This document shows positions 26,885-35,291 of a stretch of 64,000 nt of DNA, piece by piece. The position numbers and the translations under genes are program-made. Numbering within the stretch: position 1 is the first letter of the stretch; each line of letters starts with the position of its first letter. Origin of the DNA: Paenibacillaceae bacterium (GTDB lineage Bacteria > Bacillota > Bacilli > Paenibacillales > Paenibacillaceae). The stretch lies in the NCBI GenBank assembly GCA_004134985.1, contig REGQ01000012.1:1-64000 (forward strand), written 5' to 3'. The notes beneath the pieces were generated by a model, which did no database searches, was not told the origin of the DNA, and worked only from the letters and a program-made list of their open reading frames with translations.

Positions 26885-27028
26885 GTGAATCACGAATTGG
26901 TTAACAACCGCATTAGCCAGCTGCCGTTAGCTATGGCTGGCATTGTTCATGCTTTTTTCGCGAACGGGATCAGTCTGTCCAATTATGCGCATACGTTTAA
27001 ACCAATCGCGAGAAGACGCCTACCTTAA
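26885..27028 (+). CDS. Leader peptide upstream of the ABC-F gene
   Basis: A 47-codon frame with GTG start and a very strong GGAGGTGAG site eight bases upstream, too short for usual gene calls. The peptide starts VNHELVNNRISQLPLAMAG, has a middle AFFANGISLSNYAHTF and a basic end IARRRLP. It lies between a consensus promoter and a hairpin with seven Ts, before an antibiotic-resistance-type ABC-F gene. This layout is that of ribosome-mediated attenuation as known for several ABC-F genes: a drug-stalled ribosome on the leader would let transcription pass. The peptide also contains a GCCAGC...GCTGGC RNA stem. Function is inferred from layout. Confidence 0.72.
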   Translation: MNHELVNNRISQLPLAMAGIVHAFFANGISLSNYAHTFKPIARRRLP

Positions 27029-27051
27029 CCACAACGGATAATTGTCATCCT

Positions 27052-27087
27052 GAGGGGTCGCGGGCTTGTTGCTGCGGCTCTTTTTTT
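27052..27087 (+). terminator. Attenuator hairpin before the ABC-F gene
   Basis: A bulged stem (GAG 27052-27054 with CTC 27078-27080, then 27059-27063 with 27072-27076 including one G-U pair) is followed by seven Ts (27081-27087). It stands between the leader peptide stop and the ABC-F ribosome site. Confidence 0.6.
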
Positions 27088-27131
27088 GTGTTTCTAAGTA
27101 GGGTCTTCCATAAATACAGGAGGCTCTTACA

Positions 27132-29207
27132 ATGATTATCGTTAACGCTCAACAAATAAAAAAATACCATGCAGCAAACCTTGTTTTGGACGGAGTAACC
27201 TTTCAACTTCATAGCAGTGGCATCACCGGTCTGATCGGCCGCAACGGCAGCGGGAAATCAACCTTGCTGCGGCTTATATCGGGTCTGGAGCAAGTGGATG
27301 AAGGAATGCTGACAACACGAAAAGATTTGAAAATCGGTTATTTGCCGCAAATCCCTGTTGAATTTGCGGCACTAACCGTCTATGAAGTGCTGGCCTATGG
27401 CTTTCGGGAGCTGTTGGCGGCCAAGCGGTCGATTGCGTTGCTGGAGCAGCAAATGTCCGGCGCAGAAGCCATCGGCAACCCGGAAACGATGCAGCGGCTG
27501 CTCACAGCGTATTCCACAGAACAGGAACGTTTCGAGCAAAATGGCGGCTATGAGATGGACACGCTGATCGATCAGGTGACAAACGGACTGCAAATTGATC
27601 GAGCTGCGGATGGCCGCTTGTTCGACTCCTTGTCGGGCGGACAAAAAACGCGGGTAGCGCTCGCCTCCCAACTGGTGCTCCGTCCGGATTTACTGCTGCT
27701 GGATGAGCCAACGAATCACCTCGATCTCAGCGGAATCGAGTGGCTCGAACGATTTCTTCAGCGATATGAGGGCGCATGCATCATCGTTTCGCATGACCGC
27801 TATTTTATGGATACTGTTGCGACAAAAATTATCGAACTGGAGGACGGTGAAGCGTTCACGTTCGTTGCCAATTACAGCGGGTATATGAAGCAAAAGGAAC
27901 AACTGCTGCTGCAGCAGTTCCAGCAGTTTCAGGAGCAGCAGAAAATGATTAAAAAAATGAAGGAGTCCATCCGCCGGTTGGAGGAATGGGGAAGAGTTGG
28001 CGACAACGAAAAGTTTTTTAAACGAGCCGCCTCGCTCCGTAAAGCGCTGGACAAATTAGAACGTGTCAAACGTCCGGTTCTGGAGCGCCCTGCTCCGGAA
28101 TACGAGCTGGCTCCACTGCAGCGTTCCGGGCGTCAGGTCGTTGCCTTCGAACAATTGTTAAAGCAGTTCGGGGATCAGCGGGTTTTGGATAACGCTTCAG
28201 GCCGTTTAGTATACGGTGAAAAAGTCGTGCTGCTCGGCGACAACGGCTCAGGGAAAACAACGCTGTTCAAGCTGCTGCTTGGCGCTATTCAACCGGAAAG
28301 TGGGGTTGTCGAGCTAGGGTCACGGGTAGAGATCGGCTATTTGTCCCAGGAGGAGCCGATCGGTGACAGCAAGCTCACGGTGCTGGATTACTTTCGTACG
28401 GAGGCGCGGTTGGAAGAGGGTGAGGCGCGCAATGTGCTGGCCAGCTACTTGTTCTACGGCACAGATGTCTTCAAGCCGCTGCAAATGCTGTCGGGCGGAG
28501 AATGGAGCCGGCTGCGGCTCGCTTTGATTGTGCAGCGCAAGCCGAACCTGCTGTTGCTGGATGAGCCAACCAATCATCTGGATATGGCTTCCCGGGAAGC
28601 ATTGGAGGAGGCGCTGGAGGAGTTTCCAGGGACGATACTGGCGATCTCCCATGACCGTTATTTTATTAACCGTCTTGCCAAGCGTATATGGAAGCTGGAA
28701 GGCGGCACAATAGCAATATATCTGGGCAACTATGACGAGTACAAAGCGAAGCGGGAAGAGCAGGTATCGTCGCAAGCCATTATTACCACTGGGATACTTC
28801 CCCCAAAGACGTCCAGCAGCAAGTATTCCGGGAACAGATCCAGTGAGCTAGCCAATACTGACAGGGGGCTCGGCAAAGATGTATCGCTGCCAGCGGCTTC
28901 CCGGAAGAGAAGCGGAAGCACTGGCGATAGAGCTGCTGGAGCGGGTAACAAGCACAATGGAGCGAACGGTGGAAGCAGCAACAAAAACAGCAGCAGTGCC
29001 AGCAGCGCTCGTTCGATTGAACAAGTACGAAAGCATCTGGAGCAAGAGATAGAAGAACATGAAGCGGAACTGGCGCTCCTTGACAAGGAATTGCTCACGA
29101 TGAGTGAAGCTGGCGAGCAGGAGCAGCTTGAGGCGGTCTGGCAGAAACGGGAAGCGAAGCAGAGCGAGCTTGATCTAGCTATGGAGAAATGGTTAACACT
29201 GGAGTAA
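27132..29207 (+). CDS. ABC-F family ATPase, ribosome-protection type
   Basis: A 691-residue soluble protein with two ATP-binding cassettes and no membrane part. Cassette 1 has GLIGRNGSGKST, LSGGQKTRVALA and LLLLDEPTNHLDL; cassette 2 has LLGDNGSGKTT, LSGGEWSRLRLA and LLLLDEPTNHLDM. The interdomain linker (about 245-325) includes the basic helix QQKMIKKMKESIRRLEEWG, which reaches toward the peptidyl-transferase centre in characterised members. A long low-complexity Ser/Gly/Asn segment (about 560-630) and a C-terminal coiled coil follow. Together with the upstream leader peptide and attenuator, this supports a drug-inducible ribosome-protection factor of the Vga/Lsa/VmlR kind; the drug range cannot be read from sequence. 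Confidence 0.88.
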   Translation: MIIVNAQQIKKYHAANLVLDGVTFQLHSSGITGLIGRNGSGKSTLLRLISGLEQVDEGMLTTRKDLKIGYLPQIPVEFAALTVYEVLAYGFRELLAAKRSIALLEQQMSGAEAIGNPETMQRLLTAYSTEQERFEQNGGYEMDTLIDQVTNGLQIDRAADGRLFDSLSGGQKTRVALASQLVLRPDLLLLDEPTNHLDLSGIEWLERFLQRYEGACIIVSHDRYFMDTVATKIIELEDGEAFTFVANYSGYMKQKEQLLLQQFQQFQEQQKMIKKMKESIRRLEEWGRVGDNEKFFKRAASLRKALDKLERVKRPVLERPAPEYELAPLQRSGRQVVAFEQLLKQFGDQRVLDNASGRLVYGEKVVLLGDNGSGKTTLFKLLLGAIQPESGVVELGSRVEIGYLSQEEPIGDSKLTVLDYFRTEARLEEGEARNVLASYLFYGTDVFKPLQMLSGGEWSRLRLALIVQRKPNLLLLDEPTNHLDMASREALEEALEEFPGTILAISHDRYFINRLAKRIWKLEGGTIAIYLGNYDEYKAKREEQVSSQAIITTGILPPKTSSSKYSGNRSSELANTDRGLGKDVSLPAASRKRSGSTGDRAAGAGNKHNGANGGSSNKNSSSASSARSIEQVRKHLEQEIEEHEAELALLDKELLTMSEAGEQEQLEAVWQKREAKQSELDLAMEKWLTLE

Positions 29208-29239
29208 GTAGAGCCGGATCAATAGAAGGAGCATGAGCA

Positions 29240-29938
29240 ATGAGTGAAGAGGGCGCTGCAGCTGCCATAACGAAGGCAAAGGGCAGGAAATCGTTGTTTC
29301 ATTTCACCAGAGCGGGGAATTTGCCGTCGATCGTGGCGATGGATGCTTTGCTTGCCAGCAGCCAAGTTCGTCCGCAGCAGGCGGGGCAGCGTCGCTTGAA
29401 GCCTGTGCAGGTCATGCATGGAAAGCAAGCAATCACCATTAATGCTCATCTTGCCATTCCCGAACAAATGATGGATGCTGCTGTAACGCTGGAACAGTTC
29501 CGGGCTTATCTTGACCAGCATGTTTTCTTCTGGCCAACGATCAGGGATTGTCAGAAGATGCTTGCCACTTATAGCAGAAGGGAACCGGAGTCGAAATTCG
29601 CTGTGCTGGAGTTTGATGCCTTCCCCTTCATTACGGCAAACTATGATGCCGTTAAGTTGACCAAATACGATTCGGGCAGCGCGCCGCGCTACCCGAATCG
29701 ATGTTTGTATCGAAAAAGTATGCAGATGTTTTTGCCGCTTGGCATGTTCCGTCGCACGTTGAATACTGTGGTGCCGGTCCAAGCGTCGGAAATTCAAGAA
29801 GTGCTGATTGAACAGCGGGTTGATGACCTTTCAGCGTATTTGCGAGCCGTATATGTTGACGATCACAGGGAAGTACCTGAACGTTGGCAGAAGTTTGTCC
29901 AGCCGTTAATGAAACTTCAACCGCAGACGCATCTGTAA
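29240..29938 (+). CDS. DUF7002-like protein (possible ADP-ribosyltransferase fold)
   Basis: A 232-residue cytosolic protein. The opening LFHFTRAGNLPSIVAMDALLAS resembles the start of DUF7002 and related ART-fold domains (HxT...N..SI...G/A-L-L). Other shared features are the ITINAHLAIPEQMM stretch and HVFFWPTIRDCQKML. No ADP-ribosylation is proven for this subgroup. The ATG has AAGGAG nine bases upstream. It starts 32 bp after the ABC-F gene and may share its transcript. No partner antitoxin is evident beside it. Confidence 0.6.
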   Translation: MSEEGAAAAITKAKGRKSLFHFTRAGNLPSIVAMDALLASSQVRPQQAGQRRLKPVQVMHGKQAITINAHLAIPEQMMDAAVTLEQFRAYLDQHVFFWPTIRDCQKMLATYSRREPESKFAVLEFDAFPFITANYDAVKLTKYDSGSAPRYPNRCLYRKSMQMFLPLGMFRRTLNTVVPVQASEIQEVLIEQRVDDLSAYLRAVYVDDHREVPERWQKFVQPLMKLQPQTHL

Positions 29939-30014
29939 CCTTCCTGGATTTTTCGTTAAAATAAGAGGCTCAACCTCAAAATCTGCGCATGACGCTTAAG
30001 GCCTCATTCGACGG

Positions 30015-30046
30015 TTACATTCGATGACGATTACAATCGATGACGA
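30015..30046 (+). repeat. 16-bp tandem repeat
   Basis: TTACATTCGATGACGA and TTACAATCGATGACGA are adjacent and followed by a third TTACAAT start. This lies in the 592-bp gene-free stretch 29939-30530. Confidence 0.6.
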
Positions 30047-30124
30047 TTACAATAAATAAGACTTCCTTCGCGATAACGACTCCGATTTGGCTGTTGTCAA
30101 GGACTGATTTCGGGATTGATCCCC

Positions 30125-30259
30125 TGAAATTGTTGTATTTTCTGCAAGAATTCAGCTTATTATCTGTTATTTCCTTGATATTGTTGTACTTTATACAACA
30201 ATTTTCATGAAATAGCAATAATTAGCCGAAATTGTTGTAAGAAATACAACAATTTCGGC
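30125..30259. repeat. Cluster of AATTGTTGTA hairpins
   Basis: The word ATTGTTGTA or its inverse occurs five times. It forms a 9-bp stem (30180-30188 with 30194-30202) and a perfect 15-bp stem GCCGAAATTGTTGTA (30225-30239) with 30245-30259, the latter followed by TTT. The second hairpin could terminate transcription from 29240-29938; the repetition suggests a small REP-like element. Confidence 0.6.
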
Positions 30260-30394
30260 TTTACCTAAAAAAACAGTGGTTGCCTCGCTGCGAGTAAGGC
30301 AGCGAAGGCTACAGGGATGGCTGAAACAACGAATTGGTCGCTTTTTTTAAGCCGATTTTCAGCCTTTTGAAAATAAAGATAAGAAATCCAGCTG

Positions 30395-30423
30395 TGTGGT
30401 TGGTTGCCAACACGTATCGCCCA
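30395..30423 (+). repeat. 29-bp dispersed repeat, copy 1
   Basis: TGTGGTT-N3-TGCCAACACGTATC-N-CCCA recurs at 40099-40127 with four differences in 29 bases. Neither copy lies in a convincing gene. Confidence 0.5.
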
Positions 30424-30530
30424 TTGAATGGCGAATGGATTGGAAGCAAGCACCCTGCAAGCCCGCAGCACACAGCCGCATCTCTCGTAATAGATCAGAT
30501 TTTGGTTTTGATCCAAAATAGACGGTGTAA

Positions 30531-31376
30531 TTAAAAATCGAAGTTGTCAGGGTCTGGACCTACGCGGCGGTTTTCGTTTAAACCGTCAATCAAATCCATT
30601 TCTGCTGCTGAAAGCTCAAAGTCGAACAAATCCGCATTTTCAATAATGCGGGTTTTCTTCGTTGATTTCGGAATGGTGATGACATTGTGCTGAATATCCC
30701 ATCGCAAAATGACTTGTGCGACTGATTTGCCATGCGCGGCGCCGATCTTCTGCAGTACTGGATTGTCAAGCAGTTGGCCTTGCATGAGCGGGGACCAAGC
30801 TTCGAAGCGAATGTCCTGCTCTTGGCAGAATGCTCTTAATTCTGTCTGCACCAGCAGCGGATGGAATTCCACCTGGTTGACCATCGGTTTAATAACGGCA
30901 TCTTGCAGTACATCCTGCAAATGATGAATATGAAAATTGCTCACACCGATCGCACGAACGCGGCCGTCATTGTACAGCTTTTCAAGCGCGCGCCAAGTGT
31001 CTGTATATTTGCCTTCTGAAGGCCAATGAATCAGGTACAGATCCAAATAGTCCAAACCAAGCTTCTGCAAGCTCGTTTCATAAGCAGCAAGCGTTGCATC
31101 GTAGCCTTGATCTGCATTCCATACTTTTGAAGTGATGAAGAGCTCTTCTCTCGATACGCCGCTTTCTTGAATAGCCTCCCGAATGCCGCGTCCGACGCTT
31201 TCTTCATTTTGATAAATCGCTGCGGTATCGATGCTGCGATAGCCATGGGCAATGGCTGCTTTCACTGCATCAACCAGTTCCTGGCCTTCCTCTACTTGAA
31301 ATACGCCAAGGCCGAGCCCTGGCATTTTAACGCCATTATGCAATTGAACCGTATCTTTTATATGCTGTAACATCAT
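30531..31376 (-). CDS. Aldo/keto reductase, AKR5-type (YtbE/YvgN-like)
   Basis: A 281-residue NADPH-dependent reductase of aldehydes and alpha-ketoacyl compounds. Tetrad residues are in [11 protein letters not shown] (Asp, Tyr), FITSKVW (Lys) and YLIHWPS (His); ITIPKST marks the NADPH-phosphate contact. Its closest well-known relatives include B. subtilis YtbE and YvgN (glyoxal/methylglyoxal reductase). The start at 31376 follows GGAGGTTATC; four open codons upstream are discarded. It is divergent from an Rrf2 regulator across a 195-bp region with palindromes, so the regulator may control it. Confidence 0.92.
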   Translation of the reverse strand: MMLQHIKDTVQLHNGVKMPGLGLGVFQVEEGQELVDAVKAAIAHGYRSIDTAAIYQNEESVGRGIREAIQESGVSREELFITSKVWNADQGYDATLAAYETSLQKLGLDYLDLYLIHWPSEGKYTDTWRALEKLYNDGRVRAIGVSNFHIHHLQDVLQDAVIKPMVNQVEFHPLLVQTELRAFCQEQDIRFEAWSPLMQGQLLDNPVLQKIGAAHGKSVAQVILRWDIQHNVITIPKSTKKTRIIENADLFDFELSAAEMDLIDGLNENRRVGPDPDNFDF

Positions 31377-31466
31377 GATAACCTCCACTTTTATAATATT
31401 TCAAAGACCAAACATACAACTGGCCAGCCTCACAACTGCTAGTATGACGAAGAGAGAACTAAAAGA

Positions 31467-31548
31467 AAAGTACGTACTTTAAAGTGCGCTAGGTACTAAA
31501 AAGTAACTGTAACAGCGCATTGACAAAATTTTTAAATGAAACTAAGAT
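31467..31548 (+). promoter_or_regulatory. Rrf2 promoter and candidate operators
   Basis: TTGACA (31520-31525), 17 bp, TAAGAT (31543-31548) form a strong promoter. Upstream lie a perfect 14-bp palindrome AAAGTACGTACTTT (31467-31480) and an imperfect one GGTACTAAAAAGTAAC (31492-31507), both in the divergent region shared with the aldo/keto reductase gene. Confidence 0.75.
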
Positions 31549-31571
31549 AGTTTTATTAAAGGGGTGAGATA

Positions 31572-32006
31572 ATGGGGGCAAATAGTCATTTTACAATCGC
31601 ATTGCATATTTTATCTCGCATTCGTTATGAGCACAGCACCTCCTACATTACCTCCCAGACGATTGCCAGAAGCGTAAACACGCATGCGGTGTTTATCAGG
31701 CGTATTTTGGGCGCTTTGCATAAAGCCGAGCTTGTGGACGTTCGCCGAGGCAGTGTGCAAAGCGGCTGGAAACTTGCGCGCGCAGCGGGAGAGATTACAC
31801 TGCTTGATGTATACGATGCGGTGCAAGCGGAGCCCTTGCAGGGGATGCATCATAGCGAGCCGAACCTCAACTGCCCGATAGGCAGAGGAATACAGCCGGC
31901 ATTGCAGGCGTATTATGATGCTGCCGAGGCTGCTTTTCGCAATGAACTGGCAAAGACTTCGCTGGAGATGGTGTTTCAAGATACGATGAGCTTTGCGGCT
32001 GAATAA
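31572..32006 (+). CDS. Rrf2 family transcriptional regulator (YwnA-like)
   Basis: A 144-residue winged-helix regulator. The N-terminus HFTIALHILSRI and SVNTHAVFIRRILGALHKAEL show the Rrf2 DNA-binding fold. Only one cysteine is present (LNCPIG near residue 97), so it cannot hold an Fe-S cluster as IscR or NsrR do; a thiol switch of the HypR kind is possible. A GGGGTGAG site precedes the ATG. It may control itself and the divergent aldo/keto reductase gene. Confidence 0.88.
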   Translation: MGANSHFTIALHILSRIRYEHSTSYITSQTIARSVNTHAVFIRRILGALHKAELVDVRRGSVQSGWKLARAAGEITLLDVYDAVQAEPLQGMHHSEPNLNCPIGRGIQPALQAYYDAAEAAFRNELAKTSLEMVFQDTMSFAAE

Positions 32007-32085
32007 CGGCCGTAAATTTTTTTGATTTATAATGTAACTGATTTGATTTCATTAATGATTGTTATGCTAAGGGGAGAATATCTAC

Positions 32086-33351
32086 ATGCTTATCAATTAC
32101 CGTAATTCACGGTTTTATTATGGCTGGATCGTCGTAGCGATCGGCTTCTTGACATTGGTTGTAGCTGCGGCGATCAGCTCCGTGCCAAGCGTCTTGATGC
32201 TGTCGCTGGAGCAGGAATTCGGGTGGGAGCGCAGCACCGTATCTGCCGCATCATCCATTCGCATTTTGTTATATGGTTTAATGGGGCCGTTCGCAGCCGC
32301 TTTAATGGCGCGCTTCGGCATTACAAAAATTATGCTGATTTCAGCCGTCCTGCTCATTGTGAGTATTGGTCTTACACCGTTCATGACTGAGGCATGGCAA
32401 TATATACTGCTGTGGGGCGGATTAATCGGCCTGGGTTCAGGTGCGCTTTCCAACGTGCTTGGCATAACGATAGCCAATCGATGGTTCAACAAGCATAAAG
32501 GACTGGTCATCGGCCTGCTCACTGCCGGGGCGGCTACGGGCCAACTGCTGTTCCTGCCGCTGCTTGCCAAAGCTACCGATGCGCTCGGCTGGCGGTTTGC
32601 CATTTACTTGATTATGGGTGCCTTAGTGCTGCTCATTCCGGTCATCGCCATTGGCATGCGGGAGCATCCGTCCACCATCGGTCTGGCGGTGCTGGGAGAA
32701 GACAAGGTTGTACAGCCGAAGCCCTTCATTGGCAATTTGTTCACAACACCGTTTGTTGTGCTTGGATCGGCAGCGAAAAGCGGGACATTCTGGCTGCTGG
32801 CCGGTACCTTCTTTTTATGCGGTTTTTCCACCAATGGGCTAATTGGGACGCATCTCATTCCGGCTTGCGGCGACTTTGGCATCCCGATCGTCATCGCTGC
32901 AGGTCTGCTGGCCTTGATGGGATTGTTCGACCTTGTCGGTACGACGATGTCCGGCTGGCTTACGGATCGCTTCGATAGCCGCTGGCTGTTGTTCTGGTAC
33001 TATGGTCTGCGTGGTTTATCGCTTATTTTTCTGCCATACGCGCTTGGTTTAGGCTATACCCAGCTGCTTATTTTCTCTGTGTTTTACGGACTGGACTGGA
33101 TTGCGACGGTGCCGCCAACCGCCAAGCTGTCATCAGATGCGTTCGGCAAGGAGAAAGCAGGTATGATCTTCGGATGGATCTTTGTCGCCCACCAGGCTGG
33201 CGCCGCAGTGGCAGCTTATGGTGCGGGCGTGGTGAGAGAACTGCTGGGAAGCTATACGACGGCGTTTGTTGCCGCAGGTTTTCTGTGTTTGCTGGCCGCA
33301 CTTCTGTCGCTGCGCATACGCAAGCAGCATTCGCAAACAGCATCTGTTTGA
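32086..33351 (+). CDS. Major facilitator transporter, OFA/MCT-like
   Basis: A 421-residue permease with twelve predicted membrane segments, beginning YYGWIVVAIGFLTLVV, a start typical of the oxalate-formate antiporter and monocarboxylate group. The loop 2-3 motif (MARFGITKIMLI) and IGLGSGALSNVLGITIANRWF are visible; YGLDWIATVPPTAKL in the second half fits this subgroup. Charged residues inside the helices that bind dicarboxylates are not evident. A GGGGAG site precedes the start. The Rrf2 gene ends 80 bp upstream, so co-transcription is possible. Substrate unknown. Confidence 0.85.
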   Translation: MLINYRNSRFYYGWIVVAIGFLTLVVAAAISSVPSVLMLSLEQEFGWERSTVSAASSIRILLYGLMGPFAAALMARFGITKIMLISAVLLIVSIGLTPFMTEAWQYILLWGGLIGLGSGALSNVLGITIANRWFNKHKGLVIGLLTAGAATGQLLFLPLLAKATDALGWRFAIYLIMGALVLLIPVIAIGMREHPSTIGLAVLGEDKVVQPKPFIGNLFTTPFVVLGSAAKSGTFWLLAGTFFLCGFSTNGLIGTHLIPACGDFGIPIVIAAGLLALMGLFDLVGTTMSGWLTDRFDSRWLLFWYYGLRGLSLIFLPYALGLGYTQLLIFSVFYGLDWIATVPPTAKLSSDAFGKEKAGMIFGWIFVAHQAGAAVAAYGAGVVRELLGSYTTAFVAAGFLCLLAALLSLRIRKQHSQTASV

Positions 33352-33524
33352 GATTGAACCATCTTCTCGCCAATCATTGAATAATGATAGACGACATCAA
33401 TGAAAAGGATAGATAGTGCCGTATTGATCAATCGAAATGCAGCAACTATAATAATATGGATTAAAGCGGATAAGCTTAAGCAGCGCGCAATATAGTGAAG
33501 CAGCAATGGACTGGGGGCGTGAAG

Positions 33525-34265
33525 ATGACAGATATTAGCAGCCAGGCACAGCCTGGTGCGGAGAACACAATGGGCGTTGCGGCAGACGCTCGGAGCAACG
33601 CAAGCGTTATTGTTGATTTGAGTCACACAATTACAAGTGGGATGGAGACGTATCCCGGATTTCCAGCGCCGCAAGTGAGCGACTATTTGAGCTATGAAGC
33701 GTCGGAGGGACGGTATGCGCCAGGTGTTACCTTCCATATTGCCAAGGTAACAATGGTCGCGAATTCAGGAACGTCACTCGACAGTCCTGCACATCGGTTT
33801 GCAGGTACAGCGGATGTAGCCGAGCTGCCCCTTGCTGCCGTTGCCGATCTTGCCGGGATTGTCATTCCATTGAAAGGAAAGAGCGGGCGTGCAATTACGC
33901 GTGAGATGCTGACAACCGCCAATGTTCGGAATCGGGCAGTGCTGCTTGAAACGGGGCAAGGAGAGCGTTGGGGCTCGCCGGATTATTTTGCGGAGCATCC
34001 CTACCTGACGAGAGAAGCAGCGGAATATTTGCGCGATGAGGGGGCGCTCCTTGTTGCAATTGACAGCCACAACATTGACGATACGACTGATCTCGAACGT
34101 CCTGCGCATTCGGTATTGCTGGAGGCGGCAATTCCAATTGTTGGGAACTTGAATAATGCAGGCATGCTGCCAGCGGAAGGGTATCGCTTCTCCGCTGTGC
34201 CGATGAAGCTTAGCGGGATGAGTGCTTTCCCTGTGCGTGCATGGGCAAGAATAACTGGATCATAA
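33525..34265 (+). CDS. Cyclase family protein (kynurenine-formamidase-like)
   Basis: A 246-residue metal-dependent amide hydrolase of the cyclase family. The signature VANSGTSLDSPAHRFAGT corresponds to the HxGTHxDAPxH motif with the first His replaced (VTMVANSGT), and ALLVAIDSHNIDD and NLNNAGMLPAEG complete the fold. The replacement of the leading His by Asn could change metal binding. The ATG at 33525 follows a GGGGG site; ten further open codons upstream lack one. A LysR gene starts 45 bp downstream, perhaps its regulator. Confidence 0.8.
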   Translation: MTDISSQAQPGAENTMGVAADARSNASVIVDLSHTITSGMETYPGFPAPQVSDYLSYEASEGRYAPGVTFHIAKVTMVANSGTSLDSPAHRFAGTADVAELPLAAVADLAGIVIPLKGKSGRAITREMLTTANVRNRAVLLETGQGERWGSPDYFAEHPYLTREAAEYLRDEGALLVAIDSHNIDDTTDLERPAHSVLLEAAIPIVGNLNNAGMLPAEGYRFSAVPMKLSGMSAFPVRAWARITGS

Positions 34266-34309
34266 CGGACAAAGAAGCCAATGCGGCGAATAAAGGGGGG
34301 GTGATCATC

Positions 34310-35212
34310 ATGGAATTGAGGCAGTTGGAATACTTCACCACGATCTGTGAGGAGCTGCATTTCACGAAAGCTGCGGAACGGCTCGGAATAACACAGCCGA
34401 CCTTGAGTCATCAGATTAAGGCGCTGGAAGATGAAATCGGCACCCCACTGTTCGACCGGATTGGCAAAAAAATCGCGATTACCGAAGCTGGAATGATCTT
34501 GCACAAGAAATGCAGCAAAGTGTTTAATTTGTTATCAAGCGCCCGTGAAGAAATTAATGAATTACAGCAGATGGAGCGAGGCTCATTATCGATCGGCGCA
34601 TTGCCAGGTGAATTAAATCATTTGGCATCCACCTTGCTTGTTGATTTTCATAAAAGCTACCCCAGCATTCGAATCAAGCTGTTCAGTGGAGAGGATATTA
34701 TGGAGCGGGTTCTCTCCAATGAACTTCAACTGGGTATTTCGATATTGCCGCTGGAGGAGGAACGCATTCGAATAATACCGCTATACAGTGAAACCTTTTA
34801 CTTTGTCTGCACAGCCGAGCACCCCTTGGCGGACAAGGAGAAGGTAAACTTTGCTGATGCGGTCAAGCTCCCTACCATTATGTTTCCTCAAACCCATCAT
34901 TGCCGCCAACTGCTGGATGTCAATTGCAAAACGATTGGCTATCGACTGCAGCCTCTAATTGAGACGACCTCTATCGAATCATTATTTTATTTGGTGAGGG
35001 AAAGTGCCGGTGCAACGATATTGTCGAGAACGCTTCTGCAGCTGCACGACACGCAAGACCTGACGATCATCCCTATTGAAAATCCGGTCTTATGCCGCGA
35101 TGTGGGCATTATTGTGCATAAGGATAAATATCTCGGGAAAGCGGCGAGTGCATTCATTGAGCTGCTGACTTCTTATATTGCGCGCACCTTGGCTTCAGAC
35201 GAAGAGAAATAG
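34310..35212 (+). CDS. LysR family transcriptional regulator
   Basis: A 300-residue regulator with N-terminal helix-turn-helix (MELRQLEYFTTICEELHF, KAAERLGITQPTLSHQIKAL read as pieces, about 1-60) and a two-lobe effector domain from about 90. It resembles the CynR/GltR subgroup. The start at 34310 follows GGGGTGATC; a longer frame from 34241 overlaps the preceding stop and has no ribosome site. The likely target is the cyclase-MFS group upstream, but LysR genes usually diverge from their targets and this one does not. Confidence 0.88.
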   Translation: MELRQLEYFTTICEELHFTKAAERLGITQPTLSHQIKALEDEIGTPLFDRIGKKIAITEAGMILHKKCSKVFNLLSSAREEINELQQMERGSLSIGALPGELNHLASTLLVDFHKSYPSIRIKLFSGEDIMERVLSNELQLGISILPLEEERIRIIPLYSETFYFVCTAEHPLADKEKVNFADAVKLPTIMFPQTHHCRQLLDVNCKTIGYRLQPLIETTSIESLFYLVRESAGATILSRTLLQLHDTQDLTIIPIENPVLCRDVGIIVHKDKYLGKAASAFIELLTSYIARTLASDEEK

Positions 35213-35240
35213 TGATCGGATCTGCCAACGGCAGATGATG

Positions 35241-35285
35241 ACACAGCAAAGCCGGCAACCTCGGGGGAAGCCGGCTTTGCTGTGT
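35241..35285. terminator. Hairpin between LysR and pectin-acetylesterase-like genes
   Basis: Sixteen-base inverse arms (35241-35256 and 35270-35285, core AGCAAAGCCGGC) lie between convergent genes. T-runs are absent, so efficiency is uncertain. Confidence 0.75.
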
Positions 35286-35291
35286 CAATCC

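Noticed and set aside
30395-30423. tRNA-like or attachment-site origin of the 29-bp repeat
   Set aside because: No cloverleaf or integrase gene is found near either copy.
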